Shown piece after piece: positions 40,428-52,375 of a stretch of 64,000 nucleotides of DNA. The DNA lies in the NCBI GenBank assembly GCA_003342895.1, contig PTFA01000020.1, positions 3,467,437 to 3,531,436 of the forward strand. Direction: 5' to 3'. Source of the DNA: Casuarius casuarius. Its lineage: Eukaryota; Chordata; Aves; Casuariiformes; Casuariidae. The notes beneath the pieces are model-generated. The model had not been told where the DNA came from, made no database searches, and saw only the letters and a program-made list of their open reading frames with translations. The stretch's first letter is position 1. Each line of letters begins with the position of its first letter. The translations under genes and the position numbers were made by a program.

Positions 40428-42849
40428 CAGTAGTATAGATATATAGCTTATCTATAGTCTCTGTTCTGCATGTTTTTAAAGTGTTCTTAGCATAGGGATA
40501 TGTCACTTAAGAATTTCTGTAAAAATATAAGTGTTATAAAAATGTATCATCATCACATCTAAATACTTAACACCTAAATGCATAATTTTACAAAAGAGGT
40601 TTCACTCGCTAAATACTTAAGTCTTGATTCATAAATTGTTTTTCTAGATTCTTGACTGTTGAAATGTCAATGTCTTTAGGTTAAATATATTCCTCAATTA
40701 ACAAATTATGTAAATTAGCACCAGCCAAATACTTCAGAATACTCTTAATCAGTTAAGTATGTGATTTTGTCAGCAAAGTGAGATATATGAGAATTCAACT
40801 ACTGAAATATTCTAGTTGCATTTTAAAGAACTCAGAGTGAAAATCGGTGTTTAAGAATGAAAGCAAGTCTTAAAAAAAAAGAGCTAAGTCAGCAAAATAC
40901 GCGGAAAAGATACCACTTAGTAAAACACTCCATCTCATCAACAAGGCCCCACGTACAACAATCCATTTTGAAAAGTGGTATGGGTGAATGATACATGTTT
41001 CTCAATCAGCAAGCTATGCAACTAAATCATGAAACCATAAGACACAAACTAGTTAAGCAGAAAGTTTTATAACAGAAATGGAAAAAGGTTCCCTGAGCTA
41101 AAAGCACGTCTACCTGCAATAACTCTCCTTTAAAATGACATTTGGTATTTCTCTCTACAGTTTCAAAATTCTACCAGCAAGAGAAATATTTAAAAAGCCT
41201 GATTACTAAAAGATATAAAAATGTAAGAAAATTGGATTGTATACTACAACATGATGTTACTGAGTGTTATTTTCTGATGTTCATTCTTTGGCTCTCCTGA
41301 ATGAAAACGCTGGCTGCTCTTTTGAGCTCAGCGTACGTAAAATGGTTGGATACCAAGTAACAAGGCCTCTTTAAAGCCACTCAGCATTCTCGGGTCTCGC
41401 TGATAAGCTATAATCAAAGTGACCAGAGAGGACTGTGCATTTCATTCTTGAATTCAGAAAAAGAAAAGTAAAACAAAAAAAGAAAAAAAAACAGAGCAAC
41501 TCAGAGAATCTGCCCTTTTACAAAGTTAACTTGCAGGAGACGGCATGCTCATTACATGTAAAAAACTGTGATTTAGCAGACAAATACAAGAACATGTCCT
41601 AAAGTGATCTGACACTTAATTTCTGCATGCTTGTACTGACTAGCCAATCAACATTTGCACAGCTGTGAACAAGCCATAGCATGTGCTTGCCCAGACAAAC
41701 ATACAGGAAATACGAGAAGAGGAACAATGGCTAGCTGGGGCCATGACAATAGATGGAAAAATAGGCTTCCTTGCTTTTATTGATCATAGAACCTGTTCTT
41801 ATCGTGTAAGATTTTTCTCTGTAGAAAGTATTTCTCAATACAAAGAAATAAATGTTACTGCTCTTCCCTGTTTTATAATTTCAAATGCATGAATAGTGCA
41901 TTAGGTACAAGTAGGGTTAATAACTTACAGTGATATTTTTTCCTCAATTCTCTAAGTTCTAGTCATTTCCTGTGTGCTTACTGTAAGACAAACTTCCTAT
42001 AAAAGGTATTGCATGACATAACAAGACAGTTAGTTATTCATTACTGCATAATTTCATGTCATTTCATATTTGTTCAACAAATAAAAGTTGCATGCATTAT
42101 TTACCAGGAACACTGCTGTTAAATTGCTTTAAAACACAGATAAAGGTATTCAGGTGTTCACTAAAGTACAAGTAGGAATGCTATGAAGTATTACTTTCTC
42201 CATACTTTTTCCATGTTTTGAGTGATACTTGTGACTGAAAAAAAGTAGAGACTTCATTTCATATCTGATAAATAAAGCTCAATTGAGGCCTTCCGTGATC
42301 TGAAATCCTGTCCTCTTAACGTTGATAGTGTCATTTTGTAACAACTGCAATTTATGACTTCACTACCTAACCTTCCAAAATATACAGGGAGTCTGGGCAG
42401 CAGTTCCTCTGTGTAAGTTGCGCACTACTTTCCAGTATGAAACACTACATTTGCTTCCTCGAAAAGCTTTCACAACTATGCTGCTGGTAGAAGGCACGGG
42501 CAGCTGGCAATGCCTTCAGGCTACAGAAGTGCCTTTTCAGACCAACACTTCCTGAGATTCAACTATTAAGACTTGCCATACTCCTCCTGTTGTTCATGAC
42601 ATTCAGCCAAAATGCACCCTCACATCAAAATAATCACTAAGGCGAATATACAGCTGGCCGCTCCTGTAGCAGCTGGAACTCAAACCTTCAGCAGTAAAAA
42701 TAGCACCAACATGATACAGTGAGGACATCAAAGGAATGCTTGCGGTCTCCTATAGCAAGCAAAATGAAGCATCTGCCCAATTATAGGATTTTAAATTAAA
42801 TCTGGCATTTCCTAACTTTCCTAACTTTTTCATGTTACAGTCTACTTAC

Positions 42850-42893
42850 TCTTTCAACTTCTGGTGGTGATGGTGGTGGTATGTGATAGAAAC
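42850..42893 (-). CDS. candidate very short coding exon, Pro-rich
   Basis: A 44-base minus-strand block lies between an acceptor with a good pyrimidine tract (ttcctccag) and a GTAAGTAG donor. In the frame starting in phase 1 it reads FYHIPPPSPPEVER and ends on a complete codon. A second candidate 294 bases upstream (43187-43220) ends in phase 1 with G, which would join as Gly. The alternative frame gives a run of His codons from the (CAC/CAT) repeat, so part of this block is simple sequence. Confidence 0.2.
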
Positions 42894-43186
42894 CTGGAGG
42901 AAGTGTGATTAGATTGAAAAGAAATAAAATCAAATCATTAGCTCTTTTTACTTGACTTCTGGTTTTAAAGCTATTGGGATTCAGGACTTCAAGCTTTTCT
43001 CTTGGAAATTTACAAAAAGAATTATATAAATTGCATGAGAAGAGAATTTCCTGTAATCACCTTTCTCCATAAAGCAGCGATTTGGAAGAAATAAATAGAT
43101 GTTGTAATATTCTTGAAAAAAATTCTTTATGTTCTACTAGTCTAAGACTTTGACTAAAAGATAGTTTTTTTATTTAAATTCTTTAC

Positions 43187-43220
43187 CTTGTTCAGTGATC
43201 ACATCACACGCTGAGAAACA
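43187..43220 (-). CDS. candidate very short coding exon
   Basis: A 34-base minus-strand block lies between acceptor tctacccag and donor GTAAAG (donor only fair). The open frame CFSACDVITEQ starts on a complete codon and ends in phase 1, compatible with the next candidate at 42850-42893. Length is too small for identification. Confidence 0.13.
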
Positions 43221-45782
43221 CTGGGTAGAGATCAAGTATGTGAACACATAGTACTATATGCAGTTCATGTACAGAATACACAGTTCACATAATGATACGT
43301 GAATGGTACAAATAGGATACTCATTTATATCTTATTTTTTATATTTTATTTTAAAGAAATAAATCCATTCATCTATCTCTGCCAAAATACGGTTTCCAGT
43401 GCTGCTTTTGAACATTGAATTTTCTTTGGATGTGTGTGTTTGTGAGAGCATAAAAAAAGCTAGGGAGAAGGGATATTATAGCCTTTGCAATACACCAACA
43501 GTTTAAAGTCAAGTCAAATTATATTTCAAAGTATGTTTTCAGAACAGTACAGGAGACTAGTACTCAGCTTCTAAACATTTGATTGTAAATACTGTTTTGT
43601 AGATCTTTACATCTACAGTAAGAGTAAAGGTGGGACAATGACATCATTTCTGAAGCAAGAATTTTTTTTAGTTCTCTCGTGCTTAGGATTAAAATCAGGG
43701 ATCCTATGTCTTACTGTTTTCCCCCAATTTATCCACTGAGAATGCCAAACACCATTAATTTATAAGCTGAACAGTGCTATAAATATGGTGGAAAACTTTA
43801 AAAAGAAGCTGGTTGCCAAAAATACCAGCTATTTGGGATCATAATGTATAAAAGAGTCTTTTGTGCGTTTGAATTTACACATTAACCTCACTTCTAACTC
43901 AGTTTTAAGTCTCAAACCAAAATCATCTATCTCTAGATTTGTCTGGAGGTGAATGAATAGCAGTTTCTTAGATAATCTTTCTAGAAGTCTTTCCCTGCTT
44001 TCAACAATTCTTACAATAAAATTTGAAGTACAAATCAAACCACATTTTATTTTAAAATTTGTAGAAATGTAATGATATTTTCTTTAAACCCTTTTTTTCC
44101 CCCTCAATTAGTAAATGTATACAGATTGATGCATTTTTTCCTCTCAATACTCCTTTCATCNCTATAGTTGTCCTTCATGGGCTAATGCTACTGAGAAGTA
44201 AAATTACATTTTATGTTTGAAATAAACAGCATGGATAGGTTTAAAAAGTAATACGGTAATTCTAGATTTGAAACTATGATCATGAGAGCACAGTGATGAC
44301 AAAAAAATCTTTCCTCTTCATTATCTTCTGGTTTAGATCTGTGCAAATCTTTGCCTTCTTCCCTTTGTCTAAAACATTTAAAACTATGTTGCAAGGATTA
44401 ATCAGTGCAATGTGCAAGCTAAACCTTTATGCTTTTTATTCTCATCAATAAGAACATTACTCTTCAATTCTATTTCACTGAAAGTATTTTGGGGTCAGTA
44501 GGAACATGCACTATCTTTGAAAACAGGTATCTGTCCCTTTTCAGTATGTTTTTACTGCAGGTTTGTCCAAGCCTAGACACTCACTGAGGTCAAAGAGGAC
44601 AGTCATAAAGTCTGTGTAGACAATACACTTAGTATAACTACCTTNGTGTCTATCTATGACAGTACAGCTGAAATGACTATTTACAACTCAGTCAGATGAC
44701 AGACTCAGAATCACCACTGTGAATACAAAGCAGGATATATTTAGAACCGTAATCTATGAAGAAAATTATGATTCCAACTGGAGAAAAAAGTAGATTTTTG
44801 ATTTAAGAAAAGATATTTTTATAAAGTTGCAAAATCCATTTAGCTAGCTATGATCAGAATTATGNTTTTTTGCTGAATTTTTGGGGGGGCAGATTTGTTG
44901 CTTCTCTAAGATAAAATCCAATTTTTTTTTAATTAATTTCATAACACTATCTTAGGTGTGTTGGAATATCTAATTCCTACTTCATCATTGTCATCTCTCT
45001 CCCCTATTCGTTTATAAACACGTACACAGACTATGTCTTCTCAGGTAACATTCTAGAGATTTCTGTATATTAGAGTAGGACTTGACACTTTTTATTTGTT
45101 GCACGATGGTCTATGGAATCTACTAGCAAGCATTTTGCCACTGTTTTCCCAGTTCCTATGCAGGTCTATTGAGAAACATGAAAGCCAGAAAAGCTATGTC
45201 ACACAAGGGATGTGTCATCACTGCCGCAACAAACTCAAGAATGAGCTGCTAGACCGAACTGCCTGTTCTTAAACTTTGTATACTAAGCTGGCAAGGGCTA
45301 CTACACAAACTATGACTTACAATTAATTAGTCTTCTTACTTCAAAACAAGTAAAATATGTGAACATCCTTTTTATTAGTTGAACCAGAATCCATTGACAA
45401 GGCAGAACATACAGCCATAAAAGACAGCATAGGGTCCCCTAGTCAGCGAAAATGTTGCCTGACACCAACAAAGATCATTGTACTACGATGAATAATATTT
45501 CCAACACTTTTCAGCTGCTGATCCTGCAATTCAGAATGCACATAAGAGAAGTTGACGTGAACAACTGGAGCTTTTGAAACCTGCAGCCATCTGTTGTACC
45601 TCTAACAATCTGAGGCAGTATTACCAGTTTTTTCTTCTCAGTAGAACTCCTTGCAAATATCAAGAGAAACAAGAAAGGGACTAAGTGGCCATTTAAAGAG
45701 ATGGTTCAAAGATAATACAATTCTAGTACATCACTCAGAGATTTTCTTAAAGCTGTAATAAATCTTCCTTCTCCACAAAACC

Positions 45783-45823
45783 TTTTTTTTTTTTTTTTGG
45801 CCTAAATNAAAAAAAAAAAAAAA
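45783..45823. repeat. T16 / A15 inverted homopolymer pair with N
   Basis: T16 at 45783-45798 and A15 at 45809-45823 are separated by ten bases including an N at 45808. The arms could fold back on each other. The N at the edge of the A-run points to an assembly or base-calling problem. Confidence 0.8.
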
Positions 45824-48800
45824 GAAAAGAAAAAGCACAATTGATTTTAACAGTTTTTATACTGTTGTAATTTAACTAAAGGTAGAAAAATATTGATTTT
45901 ATTGTCAGCTTCTGAAGGAATGAATAATTTAGAATGAAAGCATCTTAAGAGAAAATGATATAAATCAAGGAGAAACTGCTGAAACCACACTCAACGGTTG
46001 TGACATTTTCATCATTTTCTTCTACATTTATATTTATTATGTGAATCCTCTAGAATATTATGAGGAAGCTCATTTCATATTTTTATGTATGTTATGTAAC
46101 AGTTCACAGCCTGGAAAAGTAAAGTCTTAACAGATTAGCGATAGGCAAATGAACATTCAGTGTCTGGATGTTATTGAATCTAATTTAAAAAATTACTTGG
46201 AATTTCTCTTTCAAGGCCAAATATAGTTTGACAAACATCCTGGGAAAACAGATGATGCCTTTTGTGATTTTTTCAACTTAATTTTATTTTGCTTATTTAG
46301 TCCCTTGTGGACATCCAAGAAGGACGAAATGCTTGTGGTTACAGAAATAAAGAGTCTAGATAACACAGTTGGAAAACAGATGGAATGCATTAGAAAAACA
46401 ACAGGATGCAAGGACATTGTGAACGTGTGAGAGAATAAAGAAAAAATGGAAGGAAAATAAATTACCACATTATGCTGTTGACTAGGGATTTCTCTTCTCC
46501 CTGAAGGAACTGGCCTTGTTGCAGTCCCCAAAACAAGAACCCAGGTATTGAATCTCATCTTTCTAAAATGAAGTCCGAAATCCTTTTTGGCATAGTGGAA
46601 TGAGCATTCAGAATAAAATACAATCCAGGTTAGTCCTGAAGTTAAATTGTAGTTTTAAGTCTGGATTCCTCTGTGTAGTTACTACAGTGAAGGACCAGAA
46701 TGTGGAGAGAATGAGTGAAAAATTTTCATGTTCATGCAACAGGTCAAATCTCCTGAATCAGTCATTCTGCACAGTAGGTGTAAGGGGAAGAGATACAACG
46801 GAAGTACTAATGAGGCTTTGCAGAGTAGATCTCCATACTCAGTCTTCCATTACAGTAAAACTAGAGAGCTAGAGTCAGCACCTTGCTGGAACTTTAATAG
46901 TTCTCTCACAAATTTTTAACTACAGAAGCACTCACTGCGTCCCAAATAACACACATACCGTAAAATTTCTTTTGCAGTTCTGTACTATGGATATCACTTT
47001 TTATATTCTAAAGTGGGTATGATAAGCTTCTATAGCAGTGGCTACCTTGATATTCAAATACATACATATTCTCATGCACACATATTTTTCATAGATGCTA
47101 TTTAGCATATTCAGAGTATGAGTACAAAGAAATACAATCCTATTTAGGAATACAGGATTAGAACCAACTTTCTGTATCCTCGTGAACAGCACCTTATTAT
47201 CTGAGGTAATGCACCATGTAAACTTTTTCATAAAAACATCAAGTTTATCTTAAAACTGATTAAGTGGAGCTTTTCTCCTAACTACTCTATTGAAAGACTG
47301 TATTGTACCTGATTATATAGGTGGTTAGGAACTTTATAATAATAACTTCTAATTTCCAAACTAAACGTGTTCATAAATAGATTATATCCATACATGTTTG
47401 TGACAACATTGTGCTTCCTTGATTTTAGCTCTATAAAATATTCACAGTGAGCCAGTCTCTCTTCTCAGCTATGATTTTGCTGAACTGTGTAACTGGATAC
47501 TGACTTGCTAATAGTCATGAATATATGTTTTCAGAAATAGAGTCAAGTGAAGAATAATTATTTTTCTACTTCCACATGTTTCAAAATAAGCTTCCCTAAC
47601 AGCAGATTTGCAATGATTTGTATTCATAAAAACGATTCTAAAAAGAAACCTTCCAAAGGCTGGAGCTTTTCAGAATGTTTGTACAATCAGTTGACAAAGT
47701 ATTAAAAATCAAAATGAATCCAAAGATAAGTAAGTACAATTTTTTCTACTTTCATTCATTCTAATTTTCCCTCTACTCACCACTTAAAAAATCCCTGAGA
47801 TTGAAACATATCTATAAAACAAACAGGTTGTTTTTCATGATGGAACTTAAACCCTAAAATATGTAAGCACCAATCTTTTCCTACTGAAATGCATCTGAAC
47901 CATACTGAATAAGTTACTCCAGGGCAAAAATTCCTTCAAATTATATTCCAGCCAACATAAATACCTTGACTATAGACAGAGAGATTACTACATTTAACTA
48001 AGTAAGAGAAATGTAATGGAAATTAAATGACTGCATTTGCTAATACACCTCAACTTTATGACTCCACAAGGAAAGTATTACAGTGGCTGCATCACAGAAT
48101 ATTTTGTTCATTCTTTCAGTTAAGGTACTTCAGAATTTGCTGAAGCCCTAAATTTAAAATAAAGTTACATGTAGTTCACTCTTTCGAGAAACCTAAGGAA
48201 TTATGAACTACAAAAAAACTGCCTGTGGCAATATGCCGTATCAGCCTTCCCATATTTAAAGCATAGAGCTTCAACCTCAATTTGGTATTTTTTCACCTTT
48301 TTATTTGTGATTCCCGATTCTTAACATTACATGAAAGTAAAATAATGACTAACCAAAGACATAAGACCAAATTCAGCTTCTGGATGTGCACTAGGAACTT
48401 TCAGCAATACAGAAGCAAAGCCAAATTTTCACTGTCCCAGACTCCTGATTCTGAATTACGACATTTTCTCTTGTTTTAACAATTGGTCTTTCTTGCACAG
48501 TTGTAAAATTCAATCCTTTCCTAGATTTGAATCCAGTTAGTTTGTTGGATCATTTGAAGCCATGAAACAAGTATTTCAGAGAAACAGATTTATCAGTACC
48601 AAGGCAGTAACAACTTGAGAAAGCACAGTGAGAAATGAAACTCCTGCATTAGAAGTGTATCACCCACGAACTGCTGCTGGCTATGTTGCCAGCTATGTAC
48701 AAAGACATGGAAGTCTCAGACAGACCTTCTTTACCAATTTTTATAGATCCCAAATACTTGTCTCTCATACTAATTCCCCACACAACTTCCCAATACAACA

Positions 48801-48889
48801 GCTGTTAGTCTGGAATGCCAATACAATTGGTAGCGCACAAGTCAGCAAACGCATACAGTGCTGTGGTTTCAAAACACTTGGGAATTTTC

Positions 48890-49520
48890 AAAATCTCAAA
48901 GATAGGATTTGTTGAGGAACAACAGGGGATCTGCTCAGCAAGCAAAGGAGAGATGAGGACCAAAGGCGATAACAAATCAGGCAGGGCAGCGGCCTGGCCT
49001 CACCAGCAAGAGCACAGTACCTGAACAAGAAAAGCTGAGCAGATCTGGTTACCAGGGCCAAACACAGCCAAAGGATCGCTGGACAAGTCCATAGTGACGA
49101 GGCAGGCTTGAGGTCAGCCAGGAAAATCAAGCCAGCAAAGCAAGGTCAGGATCATCAAGACACAAGGCTGGGCATGACATGGGTACAAAGGGAGCTTGGC
49201 CACAGACCAAGGGCGTAAGGCTGAAAGGCAGCTCTGGAGTCAAGGGCAGAGGATCCCAGTGAGGCTTCTCACAGCTCTTCTCCCACATGCCTCATCCATG
49301 CTCCATTATCAGAGCTGACCTTCAACACAACCCATGGCAGAGGGCATGGAGGTGGGGAGAGGCTTGCAGAGCCCTTGATGCCCTGCCAGGAACGCATGCA
49401 CAGTTGGAGTTAGTCCCAGTCTGCTGTGGGAAAGGCATGGGGAAGGAGAGACAGGCATACTTTCTGGGGATCAGAGAGGGACAGCAGAGATTTTGCCATC
49501 ACTAGCACCATGTCAGTGGA
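48890..49520. other. G+C-richer patch of unknown nature
   Basis: Sequence changes to purine- and G+C-richer text full of related words such as ggcagggc, gaggtcagccagg, caaggtcagg and gaggcttg. The style resembles a degenerate minisatellite or an unrecognised interspersed repeat. Frames of 60-80 codons lie on both strands (for example 48888-49130 minus and 49287-49505 plus), as expected where stop codons are rarer. No domain is recognisable in them. Confidence 0.45.
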
Positions 49521-51894
49521 GGGCACGCTGTATCAAATAGCACTAGTGCAATAGTACCGAAAGGAGCAAGGGAGTAAGAAAACTTTGTTGTCTCCTCAAA
49601 AACAAAAACAAAATCCCTGACACGAGCAAGCACAGTAGCAACGGGAGCTTCTTTATAAGTTGTATCTTAACTTGTTCATTCGCCATGTCATTCTTGGATT
49701 CTCTCAAAATATGCCAAAAAGAAGTGACTAGAATGCATGCTTTATGAAAGCACATCACAGAAATTGTCTTACATGTTACAAGAGATTTTTTTTCTTTTTC
49801 ATGTGAACTTTTTATATGAACTTTTATATTTATTTTGTTCACCTAATTTTTTTTATGTGGTGTTTTCAATACAAAGGCACACACCAAGCACACATGTACC
49901 AATTTTTCAGAAGTATATATTGCGCCAAATTTTCAATGACTTAGTCTCTGAGATTAACTTTCAAGCTCATTATAGAAGATGCTTCTTTACAGAGGAATCA
50001 GAACATTCAGAAAGGCTATTTCTGAGTATTTTGGCAAGCGATTTTTCTTTTCTTTTTTTTTTTTTTGGCTACCCACTTAATCCAGAAATACAGACTAGTT
50101 AAGAAATATGCTTTTTTATCATTCAGAGCATTGCAGATATGCATATTCTGCAACTCTCAGAAATGTTCCTCTTTATGGTGAGGAATCATCCTTTTACAGT
50201 TTTGTAAATGAAGAACTTTGCATATTTTACAGAACAGATTTTCAGTTCAAAATCATATCAAATATGGTAATAAAAGAAAACAGCAACAGACCCATGCAAA
50301 ACCTCTGAGGAAACAGATGTTGAAATGTTAAGTGTGAAAAAGTTAAGTGTACAATATTTGAGTTCTTTACAGCAAAAGTAACACCGAGAATAATACAGCA
50401 AAGACTAGGTTCATAAACAGGGATGGTTATACATAGCATATCTTATAAAATATTCTTTTAATTAATTACTTTAATATTTTTTATAGTTTAGTGTGACTTG
50501 TGGTTTAAAAAGTTCTTGTAAGGGAAGATGATAAGATTTTGGAATAAGAGAAGGTCTTATTGTGAGTGACAGTAAACAACTTTGTTTAGCGCTGAAAAAT
50601 CCTGTGGTTTGTTTAACAATGGCTCTAGCAGGTGGCATATGGCTAACACTGAGTCTGTCACCATCTCCAGGGTGCCAGACGTTCCTCAAATTTTCTGAGA
50701 GAGGAATTTTTTGGTAGATTTGGATTGTAAAGGCACGTGAGCATCTGCTGCCTGCTTAATCTCATTACCATCGACAGAGTTAACTCCTACAGCTCTCAGC
50801 TTAGCGGCAAGGGCCAGCAATTGTACTCTTTCGCCATGAGCAGTTAACGTGACAATCTATTTTGAACAAACGCTCCATGCTAATACAAAGAATGATGTTG
50901 CTACAAAGTAAATGCAACTTTTTGAAGCTCTATTAGAAAAGATAAAAACAAATAATTTAACATGATTACCTGAGCCGTATTATTGTTATTTTTAACTCTA
51001 ATTCTTAGGAAAGAAAAGAGAACCCAAATTCTTTAATCATGATCTATTGTTTAAAAGAAAACCTAGACCTGAAACAAAACATTTACTCCAGATTTATCTG
51101 GAGTTGGAAACATCTAAAATATTTATGTTTTACATAGGGCTTTATATTACTATTGGTCACCACAGTATCTAAATGACTTTCAGGTAAAATAAAGCACAAT
51201 AATAAAGTTTGCAGTGAGCTCTATGGAGTTTCTAGAACTTTCTCTGTTCTCTACACCGCACAGGTCTCTTGGTTTTGAGTTTATAGACTGCTACACATTT
51301 CAGATAAAACAATTGTGTCTTTTCCTGTTGCTATTAAATTAACAGTGTTAGGACAGAAACATGAAAGTCATTGGAGAAATTAAGTTAAAGGAAGAATTGG
51401 CGTTTACCTCCCCTTACCTTTGTGTACTATAACAGCTTTTCTTGAGGACTACTTAACCTATCTCCGCATAAATACATACGTATCTTTTACCACTGGTGAA
51501 TTAGAACAAAGAAAAGTTTCCTAACAATGAGCCAGGCTATTGAGGGCTTTTGATAAGACACTTGGTTAAAACAGTGAAAAAATTTAGGTGAAGTTTTCCA
51601 ACATGCTTCTGGACATGGTATTAGGCTCTCAGAGCAGAAACTGGATGAAAAGTGATGCCTTAGGTCTATAAGTGCTTTCAGGATCTCCCCGTGCATTCTC
51701 AAACGCATAATAAACTTAATAATAAAAAATGCTAACAAAACTTGTTAACACAACAGAAACAGCATCTATTCCTACACATGTATTCAGTCCCAAATAGCAG
51801 CTACTACGATTACTGTTTCGAAGGTTTTCACTAAAATTATACCCATGATTTGTACACAAATAGCGAAAGGAGGGTCCCTGCCACCAGCAGCGAG

Positions 51895-52135
51895 GACACC
51901 TCTGCGAGACATGCACTCGCTTGTCCCGGCACGGCGGGCCGGACGGGGCCCCGCGCGGCCGTTGGGGCGGCCGTTGGGGTGGGGCCACGGCTCACCGGCG
52001 GGGGAGGGGGGCAGGCTGCCGCAGTCGCCGCGACTTGGAGAGTCCCCCTCATCCCTGTCCCCCTATTTACCTACGGGCCGCTTCAACAGACACGGCGTGA
52101 GCTCACGCGTAAAGCAGCGCGTTGTGGTTTAAAAT
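51895..52135. promoter_or_regulatory. CpG island, probable promoter
   Basis: In a window that is otherwise A+T-rich and almost free of CG, this block is dense in CpG: the segments near 51930-51985 and 52015-52035, plus cacggcgtgagctcacgcg near 52090-52108. Such compact islands are typical of vertebrate promoters. No TATA box is evident, as is common for this class. Long frames on both strands across it (to about 100 codons) reflect the base composition and are not evidence of genes. Possible outputs are the plus-strand start at 52134 and the minus-strand start at 52052. It could instead be an orphan intragenic island. Confidence 0.75.
51996..52052 (-). CDS. candidate first coding exon inside CpG island
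   Basis: On the minus strand an ATG at 52050-52052, in a fair context (G at -3), opens a frame that reaches a donor (CCGCCG followed by GTGAGC) at 51996/51995. It would encode MRGTLQVAATAAACPPPPP and end on a complete codon. Ala/Pro-rich short N-termini are common for first exons in CpG islands, but the composition also follows from G+C-rich DNA alone. The minus-strand candidates at 47781-29405 could be its downstream exons. Confidence 0.2.
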
Positions 52136-52154
52136 GGGTGCGCTGGTTAAACAG
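52134..52154 (+). CDS. candidate first coding exon of a small gene
   Basis: At the right edge of the CpG island an ATG with near-optimal start context (A at -3, G at +4: aaaATGG) opens a seven-codon frame, MGALVKQ, ending exactly at CAG followed by GTAGAG, an acceptable donor. The phase is 0 and matches the candidate second exon at 53666, whose open frame begins at its acceptor. MG at the start could allow N-myristoylation, which is speculation. The short coding part and the ordinary donor keep confidence low. Confidence 0.25.
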
Positions 52155-52175
52155 GTAGAGAAAATAAGTAGTCAC

Positions 52176-52375
52176 CTGGAGAAGACGTTTTCCCTGTAGC
52201 AGCATTGAACAATTTAGATAACTGGGCTGTGGCTAACTTCAGGGACCCAGCCCAGATGTTATCTGTGGGATATTCTAGCTGAAACAGTGATGTAGGCTGG
52301 GTATTTTCATTTCCAGGACAGCTACAACTGCTTTCTGGCATACCAGTAGGAAAGATGTCGCCAATTTTGAAATAG
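52176..52375 (-). CDS. candidate coding exon, protein not recognised
   Basis: On the minus strand 200 bases lie between a strong acceptor (tctctgccccccctccag) and a donor (CCAG followed by GTGACT). One frame is open across the whole block: 66 codons, entering in phase 2 and leaving in phase 1. It starts YFKIGDIFPTGMPESS, continues through TSLFQLEYPTDNIWAGSLKL, and ends near LFNAATGKTSSP. The composition is balanced and protein-like, with no hydrophobic segment. It lies antisense in the first intron of the plus-strand candidate gene and just upstream, on its own strand, of the CpG island, so both models are unlikely to be right in full. I do not recognise the product. Confidence 0.25.

Larger units (their letters stand above)
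30353..51890. other. mostly non-coding DNA with weak candidate exons
   Basis: Apart from the candidate exons listed separately, I find no gene. Simple repeats include (TG)n(TA)n at 40404-40427, A/GA-rich runs near 40098-40113 and 40270-40298, and a T16/A15 pair at 45783-45823. Single N bases occur at 33186, 36557, 38850, 39526, 44161, 44645, 44865 and 45808. Block 41281-41440 has mixed, non-repetitive sequence that could be conserved non-coding DNA. Confidence 0.4.

Noticed and set aside
46211..46558. 115-codon minus-strand frame
   Set aside because: The second half translates T-rich DNA; only the short 46466-46500 part has splice-like edges, and that is weak.
49737..50102. 121-codon plus-strand frame, hydrophobic
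   Set aside because: Phe/Leu-rich sequence arises from T-rich DNA, including a T14 run near 50047-50066; no start context or splice support, and composition explains it.
51850..52158. About 100-codon plus- and minus-strand frames across the CpG island
   Set aside because: Stop codons are rare in G+C-rich DNA; the Ala/Pro/Gly/Arg-rich products on both strands are expected from composition.
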